From Zygnema cylindricum (Eukaryota > Streptophyta > Zygnematophyceae > Zygnematales > Zygnemataceae), in the NCBI GenBank assembly GCA_037447655.1, contig JBBHKE010000722.1, forward strand, positions 1 through 64,000: a stretch of DNA of 64,000 nt, written 5' to 3'. Below the pieces are notes generated by a model. The model did no database searches. It had not been told where the DNA came from and saw only the letters and a program-made list of their open reading frames with translations. Below, piece by piece: positions 42,301 through 50,700 of this stretch (within the stretch, counting starts at the first letter, position 1; each line of letters begins with the position of its first letter). The translations under genes and the position numbers were made by a program.

Positions 42301-45221
42301 GTTCTCATCCTTTTGAATAAAACCATCAAAATACTGACGGTCAGTATCATCAAGACAACAATAAAAAGGCAGACTAATGGGGCAATTATACGCATGTGAA
42401 TAAATACGTACACTAAGAGTGTAATTATACATATGTGATTACCAGCATTACTGGCCAGTAATCACCGTAATCGTACAGAAAATATGTGCTTTTTTAACAA
42501 AATCGAACAGCTTTCTGTATGATTACTTTGATGACTGCATGGCTAGTATAATTTCCCTTGAACATGTGAATCAGTTGAGCGGGAAACAATCCTAGCAGCG
42601 GTTAAAGACAAAGAAAAAAAAAGAGTCGGGGACAATTTGTTTTGACAACCAAATCATTCCATTGATTTAGCAAACAGATCAGTGGAAGGAGCAAAGTTTG
42701 ACTACACAAAAAAAACAGTAGGAAAGCCAAAAAAAGGGGAACATTTCTTTTGGCAACCAATAAACAATAAGGGCGAAGGTTGATTCCAGATGCATAACAG
42801 TGGAAACACTTTACCAACAATTTCTTTTGACAACCAAGCAAAGTTTGATTCCCCAATCAAGCACAGTAAAAGAACTTTACCAGAAGCGAGCAGATAAGCT
42901 TCTGTGCGGCACTGTGTCTGCGGCTCCATTTCTCCACCAGAATTTCCATTTCAATATCAACTTGTGTCTCAAGCTGAGAGTCATGAGAACAGAACAACCA
43001 AAAAGACATGAAAAGACAAGAATTGTTAGTTCAACCATTCCTCCACCAGAAGTTCCTTTTCAATATCAACGTTTGTCTCAACTGAGGGGAATGAAAACAA
43101 CCAAAAAAAACGGCAGAAAAACGACAAATAAAACGGCATGACGCGAAAAAACACTTATTGCCAGTTCAAAGAGCATCTGGGAGAGCAAAGAGGTGTCGAG
43201 TAAAAGGCATCAAGTCTGCAACAGACAGTACATGGATGAGAATAAACACAACAAAACTATAAGACAATGCATCATTTCAATCAAAATAACAGGCCATGTC
43301 AATTCAAAGAAGCCCAATTTATGCCATACCTCTTCCCCATCTAAGTCTTCAGAAAGCTCTTCAAACACATCTTTTTTAATCCTTTCCAAAGACTCCTCTT
43401 CCAGTGTCTCTTCAGCCTCTGCTGCCTGTAGAAGAACAGATAGTAAACAGGCAATAAGTTATTAAGGCATTAAGTTATTAGTTAGATTATTCATGCATTA
43501 AAGTTGCTGCTCTTCTTTGCTCACCTCTGATCTCTTGGTACCAACCTCTTTTATACAATCTCTGAACATGGCAACAACATCAACAATTTCCAGGAGCAGA
43601 TGTAACAAGATAACAGGACAAAAATGGCAAGAAATGCCCCATGCACTACACACGCACACAACGGAATCACACATTCCATTCATTCCCACTGATAGGGAAA
43701 CCATATATGCGGAATTTACTCACATTACTGTGAGTAACGTGAGTAACCATAGCAGTGGTACAAGAAATGCACGAACTGTACATTTTTTAGTACAAATACT
43801 AGAAGTGCTCACAGTTATGTGAGTGAATTCCGTACATGATTTCACTATGACTGGTACAACTGAACCCGACCACAAGAGATAACAGTATGTCTGTCCTTAC
43901 GTTTCCTTCCAGCAAGCCCAAAGCATCCAATAGCATATTGAGCTCCTCGTCACTAAGCGCCCCTTCCTTATCCAAAAGCATTAGAATAGCCTCTTTGTTA
44001 GGCAAATCCTGAATCAAAGCAACCATATTAAGTAGTCATGTTAATCTTCTTTCGCCATGTACAAGAACACATAATAGCAACTTGCCACGACATGATGTAA
44101 AAGCCAAGATGGTGTAGACAGTACTGTACCGCAAGTAAAAAACTGCCAAAGTGAAAACAAAAGCAGGAAGCAGATTTGTTAGAATTGTTAAGTGAAAACA
44201 TAGGCAGGAAGGGACTTCGTTAGATTTGCCAAAGTGAAAACAGAAAAGGAAAACAAAAGCAGGAAGCAGCTTTGTTACAGGGTTATTATACGTCTGCTAC
44301 TACTGGCAGTACTGGCCAGTAATCAGAGTAATTGTACTGAAAAATGTACATTTTACCAATATCTTACAAATTCCTGTCCAATTACTATGATTACTGCGCC
44401 AGTAACACCAGTTACAGAGTAAGGATAGTTCTCCTAATAGAATCGCCATATTGAATACAAGCAGAAAGAAGATTTGTTAAAGTTGCCAAGTTGAAAACAC
44501 AGTGAAAACAAAAGCAGGAAGCAGCTTTGTTAGAATTGCCAAAGTGAAAACATGAAGTGAAAACAAAAGCAGGAAGCAGCTTTGTTAGAATTGCCAAAGT
44601 GAAAACATGAAGTGAAAACAAAAGCAGGAAACAGCTTATTGCATGTACCTCATCGACACCAGAATCATCACTGTCACTTGCCGAAGTGAACGTGTCATCA
44701 TCCTCAGATGCACTGCTCTCACTGTCTGACTTCTGTGATTGGCCAACTGTATGTGCCTGTTCAGTACTTGATCTAATTTCTTGCAAATTTCTTTCTAACG
44801 AGTCTACTGAAGGCATTACTCCAGGGTTTACTGAAAGTCCATCGCAAGGTAGAGTTTGCAAGCTTGGTTTCCGATCAACATCCATTTGATCACAAGGCTC
44901 TTTATGGTCCGGTAGAGTTTGTACATCTAGATTGTTATTGACATTTCTCAAATCAGGAAAATCGTGAAGCTTTGAAGGACTAAACAGTTGAGAAACTTTT
45001 GGTTTCTGCGTTGACCTATCCTCGAAGCTCTTCGTCTCTCTGTCAACTTCAATTTTCTGCTCAGTTTTATCTCTCTCATCAAGTCCTTCATATGAGCTAT
45101 GCCCTGCATTAGAAACTTTTGAACTTGGAGTAGATATGGTTTTTGTTGGTCGAATTCTTTCCCTCGGAACACAAGAATCTGCTTTCCAAGGGGGCACATA
45201 CCCCCGAGAATCTAATGGCAT
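23388..45221 (-). CDS. ATRX: ATRX-type SNF2 chromatin remodeller with two ADD domains
   Basis: Spliced model of 28 exons, about 2191 residues. Exons: 44649-45221, 43901-44008, 43330-43425, 42881-42973, 41653-41846, 40813-40864, 40231-40353, 39512-39661, 37793-39307, 36390-36670, 36111-36189, 35557-35712, 34798-35111, 34559-34631, 33740-33964, 33469-33588, 32869-33023, 32474-32621, 31179-31331, 30846-30901, 30051-30336, 29357-29459, 28799-28956, 27770-27990, 27207-27410, 26511-26589, 25279-25751, 23388-23775. All phases agree across junctions. Order: acidic N-terminus, ADD1, ADD2, SNF2 lobes 1 and 2, ATRX tail. ATRX proteins read histone H3 tails through ADD and use ATP to remodel nucleosomes, with DAXX-type chaperones depositing H3.3 in heterochromatin. 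The start is supported by an in-frame TGA 12 nt upstream of ATG 45221. Intron E16/E17 is GC-AG; all others modelled are GT-AG. Confidence 0.9.
24073..24720. mobile_element. CACCG-type MITE interrupted by a hAT-like MITE
   Basis: Left end TACACTGTCCATCGCTATTA, right end CGCTAATAGCGAGCAGTGTA. It is in the last ATRX intron. A 441-bp hAT-like element is inserted 21 bp from its left end, with part of its terminal repeat duplicated as the target site. Confidence 0.7.
24094..24534. mobile_element. hAT-like MITE, 441 bp, complete, nested
   Basis: Ends TAGTGTTGTGTATCGGC and CCGATACACAACACTA; flanked by identical 8-mers GCTATTAG (24086-24093 and 24535-24542). Interior shares GGCATGCCACGT and the CGATATATCG blocks with the copy at 4745-5195, in opposite orientation. 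Confidence 0.85.
24775..25278 (-). repeat. Tandem array of donor-site copies after ATRX exon 27
   Basis: In gene sense about 13 imperfect units of 30-45 bp like CCAGTAAGTAAATTTTGACT, immediately following the exon 27 donor (CAAA|GTAAGTAAATTGACT). Many units keep GTAAGT or GTAAGR, so each is a potential 5' splice site. Confidence 0.8.
25279..25751 (-). CDS. ATRX: ATRX exon 27: post-helicase ATRX signature
   Basis: Begins [20 protein letters not shown], the ATRX-specific extension after lobe 2, then a Pro/Ser/Gly-rich linker, and ends [17 protein letters not shown] plus AA before the donor GTAAGT at 25278. Reading straight on gives Lys and a TAA stop, which would look like a natural end, but the donor is near-consensus, and joining to 23388-23775 restores the ATRX tail motif in frame. 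Intron retention would give a protein about 128 residues shorter. Confidence 0.85.
25752..26010 (-). repeat. Triplicated acceptor region of ATRX exon 27
   Basis: Three copies of a ~115-bp unit upstream of exon 27. Each retains the polypyrimidine part, a TGCAG/ATGCAG-like acceptor and the first bases of the exon (true: GTTAGCAAAGAGGGTTTAGC; copies: GTTAGTAATGGGATAG near 25870 and AATAACGAGGGTTTAGC near 25965). Confidence 0.7.
26511..27990 (-). CDS. ATRX: ATRX exons 24-26: SNF2 ATPase lobe 2
   Basis: Exon 24 begins SWWEDIM and contains [10 protein letters not shown] and motif IV ([19 protein letters not shown]). Exon 25 has DGKVSSKKR, motif V ([19 protein letters not shown], about 1842 onward) and DGSWNP. 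Motif VI ([15 protein letters not shown]) is split across the exon 25/26 junction. Exon 26 ends [11 protein letters not shown]. Arginine residues of motif VI are intact. Confidence 0.92.
26940..26989. mobile_element. 50-bp minimal palindromic MITE remnant
   Basis: Near-perfect palindrome (one mismatched pair) with arms TACACCGTGTATTGCTATTA... meeting at GTTAAC. It is essentially the two terminal repeats of the CACCG family joined with no interior, inside an ATRX intron. Confidence 0.75.
28799..30901 (-). CDS. ATRX: ATRX exons 20-23: SNF2 inter-lobe region
   Basis: Exon 20 (56 nt) gives [18 protein letters not shown]. Exon 21 gives YENPI and the segment [20 protein letters not shown] followed by Leu/Arg-rich helices, the SNF2 helical insertion. 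Exon 22 starts with the conserved ICNHPELV of lobe 2 entry, and exons 22-23 continue with a poorly conserved acidic/Ser-rich stretch where ATRX proteins carry a variable insert before lobe 2. A GGGA repeat (about 29049-29085) sits in the intron between exons 22 and 23. Confidence 0.88.
29045..29092 (+). repeat. GGGA microsatellite, potential G-quadruplex
   Basis: GAGGGGGAGGGAGGGAGGGA and further units, then GA repeats, in an intron of the ATRX gene; G-rich on the strand opposite to transcription. Confidence 0.85.
31179..33964 (-). CDS. ATRX: ATRX exons 15-19: SNF2 ATPase lobe 1
   Basis: Exon 15 has the acidic pre-helicase stretch ([13 protein letters not shown]) and ends LRLKPHQ, the Q-motif-like entry to the SNF2 fold. 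Exon 16 has [10 protein letters not shown] and the Walker A motif ([11 protein letters not shown], 1374-1384). Exon 17 has motif Ia and Ib ([26 protein letters not shown]). Exon 18 has LLGYTAFN. Exon 19 has the Walker B DEAH box ([12 protein letters not shown], about 1495-1498) and motif III ([16 protein letters not shown]). All catalytic residues are present, so the ATPase should be active. Confidence 0.92.
31332..31510 (-). repeat. Tandem copies of the ATRX exon 19 acceptor region
   Basis: About three units of ~65 bp, each with GGTTCTTTCTYTTGCA-like polypyrimidine and acceptor remnants (true acceptor TCTCTTGCAG|CTTCC; next copy TTTTGCAATATCC). Confidence 0.65.
32212..32343. repeat. Inverted repeat in ATRX intron 18
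   Basis: Arms CCTATTCACACTATGGTGAC and its imperfect complement (CACCATAGTGAGGATAGG), each followed by CTCAGGATGT-type sequence; about 130 bp overall. Probably a MITE; a partly related sequence is near 28620. Confidence 0.55.
33965..34125 (-). repeat. Tandem copies of the ATRX exon 15 acceptor region
   Basis: Units like ACTATGAAGACAAGTCCAAA (plus strand) repeat about four times next to the acceptor (gene sense GACTTGTCTTTACAG). Only the copy at the exon keeps CAG in a good context. Confidence 0.6.
34380..34558 (-). repeat. Duplicated donor region of ATRX exon 14
   Basis: Two ~70-bp units. The true donor reads GAACAG|GTACAATTTC; the second unit, about 110 bp downstream, retains a plausible donor CTTCAG|GTGTGTTTTC followed by the same CTCAACCTTGAGAAAA segment. 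Confidence 0.7.
34559..35712 (-). CDS. ATRX: ATRX exons 12-14: second ADD domain
   Basis: Exon 12 holds another Cys4 finger ([10 protein letters not shown]...[13 protein letters not shown]) and exon 13 another PHD-like part ([20 protein letters not shown], then FCTPC and WRCIMC), residues about 1101-1198. Cysteine spacing and the shared RHPL motif repeat those of the first ADD, and the intron splitting the two fingers sits at the same place and phase 0, so exons 12-13 look like a duplicate of the ADD-coding exon pair. The glycines of ADD1 (CGHGGS) are replaced (CTRHAL), so histone specificity may differ. Exon 14 is a short Lys/Glu-rich helix. Confidence 0.85.
36111..39307 (-). CDS. ATRX: ATRX exons 9-11: disordered linker and first ADD domain
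   Basis: Exon 9 is unusually large (1515 nt, residues 464-968): a disordered, Glu/Ser-rich linker with repeated histidine/glutamate-rich patches ([33 protein letters not shown]), ending in a GATA-like Cys4 finger (HFCTACGT...VCRKC). Exon 10 carries the PHD-like part (CRWCGHGG...[17 protein letters not shown]...WKCYAC), completing the cysteine pattern of an ATRX/DNMT3 ADD domain (about 929-1030), which in known ATRX binds unmodified H3K4 plus trimethylated H3K9. Exon 11 is basic (QKRRRRD, RKKKK). Confidence 0.88.
36827..37203. mobile_element. hAT-like MITE, 377 bp, in ATRX intron 9
   Basis: Ends TAGTGTCGGATATCGAGG and CCGATACCCAACACTA, flanked by identical 8-mers ATGATAAT (36819-36826 and 37204-37211). 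The core holds a C-run/G-run hairpin (about 37021-37066, with GGCGCGCC between). It lies in the intron that separates the two fingers of ADD1. Confidence 0.9.
39512..45221 (-). CDS. ATRX: ATRX exons 1-8: N-terminal region
   Basis: Residues 1-463 of the model. Exon 1 (1-191) is polar and ends in an acidic Ser/Asp stretch ([20 protein letters not shown]). Exon 2 is a hydrophobic helix-like segment ([20 protein letters not shown]), exons 3-4 acidic and coiled-coil-like ([36 protein letters not shown]), exon 5 contains a Trp-rich piece ([20 protein letters not shown]) ending RPPKPTDM, exon 6 is acidic, and exons 7-8 are basic ([31 protein letters not shown]), likely a nuclear localisation signal. 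No enzymatic domain. Donors and acceptors are canonical and phases match throughout. Confidence 0.8.
39835..39860. mobile_element. CACTG-type MITE end fragment
   Basis: ACTACACTGCCCATCGCAGTA matches the left terminal repeat of the MITE family. The rest of the element is not recognisable. It lies in an ATRX intron. Confidence 0.35.
41085..41265. mobile_element. Degenerate CACTG-type MITE in ATRX intron 5
   Basis: Starts TACATTGCCTATTGCTATCA and ends GGGATGCGCAGTGTA, with the family-type interior (TTAGTGCTAATGATAC). Confidence 0.5.
41330..41652 (-). repeat. Tandem copies of the ATRX exon 5 donor region
   Basis: Three ~150-165-bp units. Each contains the last ~40 bases of exon 5 (gene sense GGCCATTAGACCTCCAAAGC type) and the start of the intron. 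The middle copy near 41495 retains an intact donor (CGACAT|GTAAGTGGGAG); the distal one is degenerate (CACATAGATGTGG). Confidence 0.8.
42439..42552. mobile_element. Short MITE with ACTGGCCAGTAATCA ends
   Basis: Inverted arms ATTACTGGCCAGTAATCACC/CGTAATCGTACAGAAA and their imperfect complement at the right; ~115 bp. A relative is at 44300-44412. Confidence 0.5.
42600..42880 (-). repeat. Tandem copies of the ATRX exon 4 donor region
   Basis: About three ~90-bp units with TTGGTTGTCAAAAGAAAT and donor-like sequence (true CTTCTG|GTAAAGTTC; copy TTGTTG|GTAAAGTGT near 42817). Confidence 0.65.
43020..43085 (-). pseudogene. Fossil duplicate of ATRX exon 4 (5' half)
   Basis: Gene sense: CCCCTCAG acceptor, then TTGAGACAAACGTTGATATT and GAAAAGGAACTTCTGGTGGA, matching exon 4 ([16 protein letters not shown]) as (L)[15 protein letters not shown] before running into a stop. 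One base is missing at the junction, so it could not replace exon 4 in frame. Confidence 0.75.
43710..43842. mobile_element. Short palindromic element with GGAATTTACTCACAT ends
   Basis: Left TGCGGAATTTACTCACATTA, right inverted counterpart CACAGTTATGTGAGTGAATT, in ATRX intron 2. It also contains GTACATTTTTTAGTAC, a small inner palindrome. Confidence 0.45.
44160..44645. repeat. Tandem ~53-bp repeats in ATRX intron 1
   Basis: Units such as GCAGGAAGCAGCTTTGTTAG followed by AATTGCCAAAGTGAAAAC repeat from about 20 bp past the exon 1 donor. They are interrupted at 44300-44412 by a short inverted-repeat MITE (CTGGCCAGTAATCAGAGTAA end). Confidence 0.75.
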
Positions 45222-47771
45222 TACGACGTTTTCTCAAGTTATCTGGAGAAGGGTTACAACATACAAAATAACAACAAATAGAAATGAACCAAGTTCTTAT
45301 TAACTTGTTCCAAGCACTTTCAATTTTGTTCATTTCAGGTTTCTGCCTCATTCGTAATTTCATTAGGATACATTGACATGATCAAAGTTGTCTATTACTT
45401 TCAACAGCTTGCTTATCTCCAAATATATGACCTTCACCCAAATAAAGATACACATAATCAAGAAAAAGGACTACGAAAAAACCAAAGTAAGTGCATTAAT
45501 ATATATATATGTATTTACTTTGGTTTTTTCGCAGTCTTTTTTCTTGAGTACATGCGTGTTTGTGTGTGTGTGTGTGTGTGTATGCCTCTCAACCAAATGG
45601 ACTCCAGCGTTAAACATGATCAAGAGGACTGAAAAAGAACTAAAGTAAGTACGGAGAACATTAAGAAAGCAGAGAAATAAAAGGAATAAAAGTGCAGACA
45701 GAAGAAAAATGAAGAAATTAAAAGGAAGGAAGTACATGCCAGGAACCATAACTTGGATTCAGAAGAAGAGAAAGGAAAAGACAAAAAAAAAAAAAAAAAC
45801 AAATCAACGGATGAGCAGGTTTAACTTGCAAATTGGAAAACATACCTTGCAGTTCCTGTTTGGGGCAATTAACATAGTTGAATTGCAATTTTCTAAGAAG
45901 GTGCAATCCTTTAACAAGTGTGTACTGATATTTCTTATCTAAGGCAAAACAGGCTGTAGAAATTCTTGAGAAACAATGAAAAGAAAATTCTACTGCGAGG
46001 AATTATGCCTACAAATTGTTACGCGAAGAGGATTAAAAAAGGAGAATGCAGCTTTTTACAAATAGAGATCAAACATGGATACAAAGAGTAATTGACAACT
46101 AAAGAAGAGAAAATTGCCTTTACAAAATCGTTTGCTTTGTCCTCTCTTCCTCTATCTCTCTCGATATTCCCTGTCTGGTTTTGCATGTCACTCGTTTTTT
46201 CCCGCCATCATTTAGAATTGTTTATTTAAATTTTTAAAGCATGGAAGTTGTTTTCCACGAAACCCTAAAACAAGCCAGGCTGAAAAACATAAGCCAGAGG
46301 ATTTTTTTTTGGAAAAAACGGGCAGCGGGCAACGGGCAGCTACATGCAAATGTTTTTACAAAAAAAACATACGGGTATGTATTGTTTCTGCGTCCTGAGA
46401 CACCACGTCTCCAAGATTTTGGGGATTCACATACGTGGCAGTCCATGTAGGTTTGAAAAGTTCATTCCAGACAAGCATAGTAGCAATATACGTGGACAAA
46501 AGTTTCAGTTGGACAGTTCGGCTATACTTAACTCTTTACTGCGAACATGCAACTCTTCGAACGGAATTTAGATTTGCACGGGAGTAGTCAATGGTTGCGA
46601 GCAAGCGCCTACACCACCATTGCACATCATTATTTACAGCGCGAAAAATCGTATCCAGGCTTTAATCCAGCTGTCATGCATCCGTACGTTCCTACCTCCG
46701 TACAAATTTTATACTAAAGTAGCCTTGTCTTGTTGACGTGGCGTTTTTTCGATGCATGGATTCTACGATCTTCACCGAATCTAATCCAAATGCACTGTAC
46801 ATCTTCAGAGTTTATCACTCCGTAGATGTAGACGCCAATAGGAACGTTAGCTAACCGTAGTACTGTACTTTATAGTACTCTATAGTACAATATACAACTG
46901 TGCTAACTTCCCGTTTTAACCCCGCTATTGGATGATTAAAAGAAGCTCTAATGAAACATCGTTGGAAATCTTTGGCTAAAATTTTCGTGCCATCAAGATT
47001 TGACGATGTCGGTGGAATGTCGGTGATACAATCGTACTACACTGTACTGTAGTCGCCTCAATTGTCGCGTCCTGTACGGACAATGCCACACTACGGGCAG
47101 ATAAAAAATCTGTGAACTCTTCAATAAAAAAAATTCAGCCTGAATAAACGGGCAGCGGAAACAAGATAGCCAAATGATTTTGCGTCGGCACTCGGAATGT
47201 CTTCGCGCCAACAAAACTCAAAAAAAAGCCAAATGTTCAAATCCGCTCAAATTTTCAAACTTTTGAATTTTTGAATTTTTAAATTTTGAAAATTTCACTC
47301 GAACTTTCCAACTTTCAAATTTGTTCGGACGCCCCCCGCCATTTCCTGCACTGACTGTCACGTCACACTTATTTGTCACGACTACAGTATTTCCTTCCCT
47401 TCTAGTTTTACTTAGGACGCGAAACAGAGTCAGAAACTTTTTCATTCTGCGCTCTCTCCCCCTTCCCAGCCTTTTCCAAACTCCTCCTTTCCAGTCACTT
47501 TTTCTGCTATTTTGACCGTAGCTTTTCAAGCATCACTTGAATTTTCACTTCTTTAATTAACCTAATTTTTATAAGGAAGCCTTGAAAAAAATTCATGAAA
47601 AAAATTGAAAAAAAGCCTTTAAAAGAATTCGAAAAGGCTTCAATAATACGAATTAAAAAGGCTGTAGAGAATGAGGCGACACAACCAACTGTAAAAAACG
47701 TTAAATTAGTTCGAATTATTAAATTAGTTAAACTATCCAGCTGCTACAGTAGAATATAGTAAATAAAAGCT
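45222..47771. promoter_or_regulatory. Head-to-head intergenic region of ATRX and TIPIN
   Basis: About 2.55 kb between two divergent start codons. It contains an inverted repeat with 33-base arms (45460-45492 and 45513-45545) around an AT-repeat loop, a GT microsatellite (45556-45582), a second purine-rich stretch, and two related fragments with ACGGGCAGCGG (46318 and 47147). No promoter element is certain. Untranslated exons may be hidden here. Confidence 0.4.
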
Positions 47772-50700
47772 ATGGCTTCCGCTCCTACAGGCTGCTTCAA
47801 ATGTGGACAAACTGGCCATTGGTCACGTGACTGTCCCTCTCAAACCAAACCTACAAATGGTACAAATAGTACAAATGGTACAAAAGGTACGAATGGTACG
47901 AATGGAGCAAATGATTTTACAAATACATTTAAAGACTCTACATTTAATAGCAAAAATCCGAATTCTGGAGCTTCCACAGGGTCCAAGAAGAGGAAGAGAC
48001 CGAAACTGACTCCTGACTTGCTGACGTCATGTGAGGGGATCGGTTACATAGAAAGGAATTTTCCAAAAACTGTCACTATTAAAGGAAAAGGCCACGAGGT
48101 ATGATGTTTTTTGCCCTTTCTCAGTAACATCCACTTTTTTCTCGTTTGAAAAACCCTTAAAAACCTCAAAATTCATAAAAAAAACTCTAAAAAACCCTGA
48201 AAATCCCCTAAAATCCCTGAAAAACCTTAAAAATCTACAAGATGGCTCTTCTGTCATGCGTCAGCGTTAATATAAATATTTTTCAATCCTTGATTTTTAA
48301 ACTCAAGAGGGAAAAATAACCTTTTTTTTATTATTTCTCTTTCCTTCCTCAACCTCTGTGTTCTTAACCTTTTCTATTCAATAAATTTTTTCTCTTCTTC
48401 ATCTTCTTCTTCCTTTTTGTTTTTTTTTTTTCTTGGGCAAAAGCTTGGTGACCTGAGGAGGCTTCTAGACGCTTACACTCGATGGCACGCCCTTTTTTAT
48501 CCCTCCTTGACCTTTCCAGAATTCATTAAAAAGGTGGAAAAATTGGGAACTTCAAGAGTGGTCCGGGTACGATAATTACCCCCCTCCTCCCCCCCTTTCT
48601 CCCCTCCTCCCCCCTCTCTCCCCTCTCTCCCCTCTCTCCCCTCTATCCCCTCCTTCCTTTCTCCGCCCCCCCCCCCCCCTCTTTCTCCCTCCCTCCCTCC
48701 CCTCGCCCCCTCCTCTCTCCCCTTGCTCAGCTTGTTACGCTTAATCCAACACTGTAATAAGTTTAATTCTGGTGTTTTGGAGATTTTTTAAGAAACTTAT
48801 GCCTTACTCTTTACCTCTCTCCTTACCTCTCCTTACCTCTCTCCTTATCCCTCTCCTTACCTTTCTTATTTCCTCTCTCCTGCTTGCCCCTTTCCCTACC
48901 TCTTTCGTTACCTCTCTCTCTATCCCTCTCCTTACCTTTCTTCTTTCCTCTCTCCTGCTTGCCTCTTTCCCTACCTCTTTCCTTACCTCTCTCCTTATCC
49001 CTCTCCTTACCTTTCTTCTTTCCTCTCTCCTGCTTGCCTCTTTCCCTACCTCTTTCCTTACCTCTCTCCTTATCCCTCTCCTTACCTTTCTTCTTTCCTC
49101 TCTCCTGCTTGCCTCTTTCCCTACCTCTTTCCTTACCTCTCTCCTTATCCCTCTCCTTACCTTTCTTCTTTCCTCTCTCCTGCTTGCCTCTTTCCCTACC
49201 TCTTTCCTTACCTCTCTCCTTATCCCTCTCCTTACCTTTCTTCTTTCCTCTCTCCTGCTTGCCTCTTTCCCTACCTCTCTCCTTACCTCTCTCCTTATCC
49301 CTCTCCTTACCTTTCTTCTTTCCTCTCTCCTGCTTGCCTCTTTCCCTACCTCTTTCCTCTGCAGAATTCTCTCAGGGATATGAGAGATCAGGCGGACGAA
49401 AGGGAAAAGGAGAGAGTGGAGGGGGGTTTACCACGACCTGCAGAGGGTAAGTGAGGCTGCTTTTAACAGCAAGAGTGAGAAGAGAGAGAGAAAGAGATGT
49501 TGGAATATGGGATACAGATTTTGAGTGTTTTGTGATTTTGTTACAATTGTAATCCAATACTGGGATCTTTTTTTCAATTGTTTTGCGATTTATTACGAAA
49601 GAGAATATGTCAACCGAGTGATGGATATTTTGTCTTTATGTGGAGAAAATCCTTCTGAAGAAGTTTCTTTTGCCGGCCAGATTGGATTAAGGTGATGTTT
49701 ATTTGAGGTGGTGTATTTGCAGTGTTGTATGATGGTTGTTGTTTTAACAATCTGGATGAAAAACACAAGTGAGATGTTTTCTCTGACTGAGTGAGTATTG
49801 TATACAATTCTTGTTGTAGGACTAAGGTTATTTTGATGGGATTTTATTTATGGGATTTTATTCATGGGATTTTATATGACTTTTATGCTGAGGTGAAGCT
49901 GTGGGTGATATTCTGGGTAGTGTTGATATGATGGGCTTTTTATTTGAGTTTTAAAAGTGGGAGGGAATTATTTTACAGATACAAGGGGCGACGGTGGAGT
50001 TCCAAATACTGCTGGTGACTCTAACGACTCTCATGATGATGTTTTTGATAACGACGTTTTCGATGACGAGCCAGATGACTTATTTGAAGAAATGATTCGT
50101 GAAGCCAATAAAGAGGTGAGCTACAGTACACTGCCCATCACTATTAGAGTACAGAACTATAATTTAAGTGCGTGTTTGTTTACCCAAAATCATAGTTAGT
50201 GTTGATAACATGTTTACCAACATGCATATTGTTCTTGTATAGTTTTTGACAAAGCTAACAGTATCTTGTACGCTATTTTTTTTTGTGCAGTCTTCCAAAC
50301 CTGCTGATCGAGGACCTCCGGCAAGCTCTGCTAAGGACCTGTCGCCAAATGGACCCAAAACTGGAACTGAAACTGCAACTGGAACCAAAGATCCAATTGG
50401 AACCGCGAGTGCAACTGGAACTGGAACTGGAGGTTTAACTAAGGAGCAACGGGAACGCATGGAAATGAACAGAAAACTGGCCTTGGAGCGAGTAATGTTA
50501 CGAACCGCAGCTGCAAAAAACGTAGATCCTGTTTCAGCACCTGGACCGGCAAAAACTGGGCCATCTCATGAGTGTGAAACAGATAAAAATGTACGAGGAA
50601 TGTCAAATGATGCCCTTCGTAGTACAGTCGATTCATCTCCACCGACATCAAGAAATCCTGGTGAAAAATCAGAATTGTTTGTGGACACCGAGGTGCCGAC

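Noticed and set aside
43162-43176. 15-nt ATRX microexon (MLFEL) with a GC donor
   Set aside because: The acceptor is good but the donor context is weak, and the sequence is better explained as a fragment of the exon 4 duplication array. Left out of the model.
43499-43570. Possible ATRX exon ending TCAGAG before GTGAGC
   Set aside because: The only acceptor gives a 37-nt exon that breaks the phase between exons 2 and 3.
44412-44648. Continuation of ATRX exon 1 into Phe/Leu/Ala-rich repeats
   Set aside because: The frame stays open through a tandem repeat, but the donor GAG|GTACAT at 44648 and phase-0 joining to exon 2 give a better protein.
46241-46450. 69-codon plus-strand frame in the ATRX-TIPIN intergenic region
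   Set aside because: No family resemblance, contains repeat-like sequence shared with 47147, and has overlapping frames on both strands.
48772-49450. Two overlapping Leu/Ser/Pro-rich frames of 203 and 188 codons
   Set aside because: Period-75 pyrimidine repeat inside TIPIN intron 2; no start context and no family resemblance.
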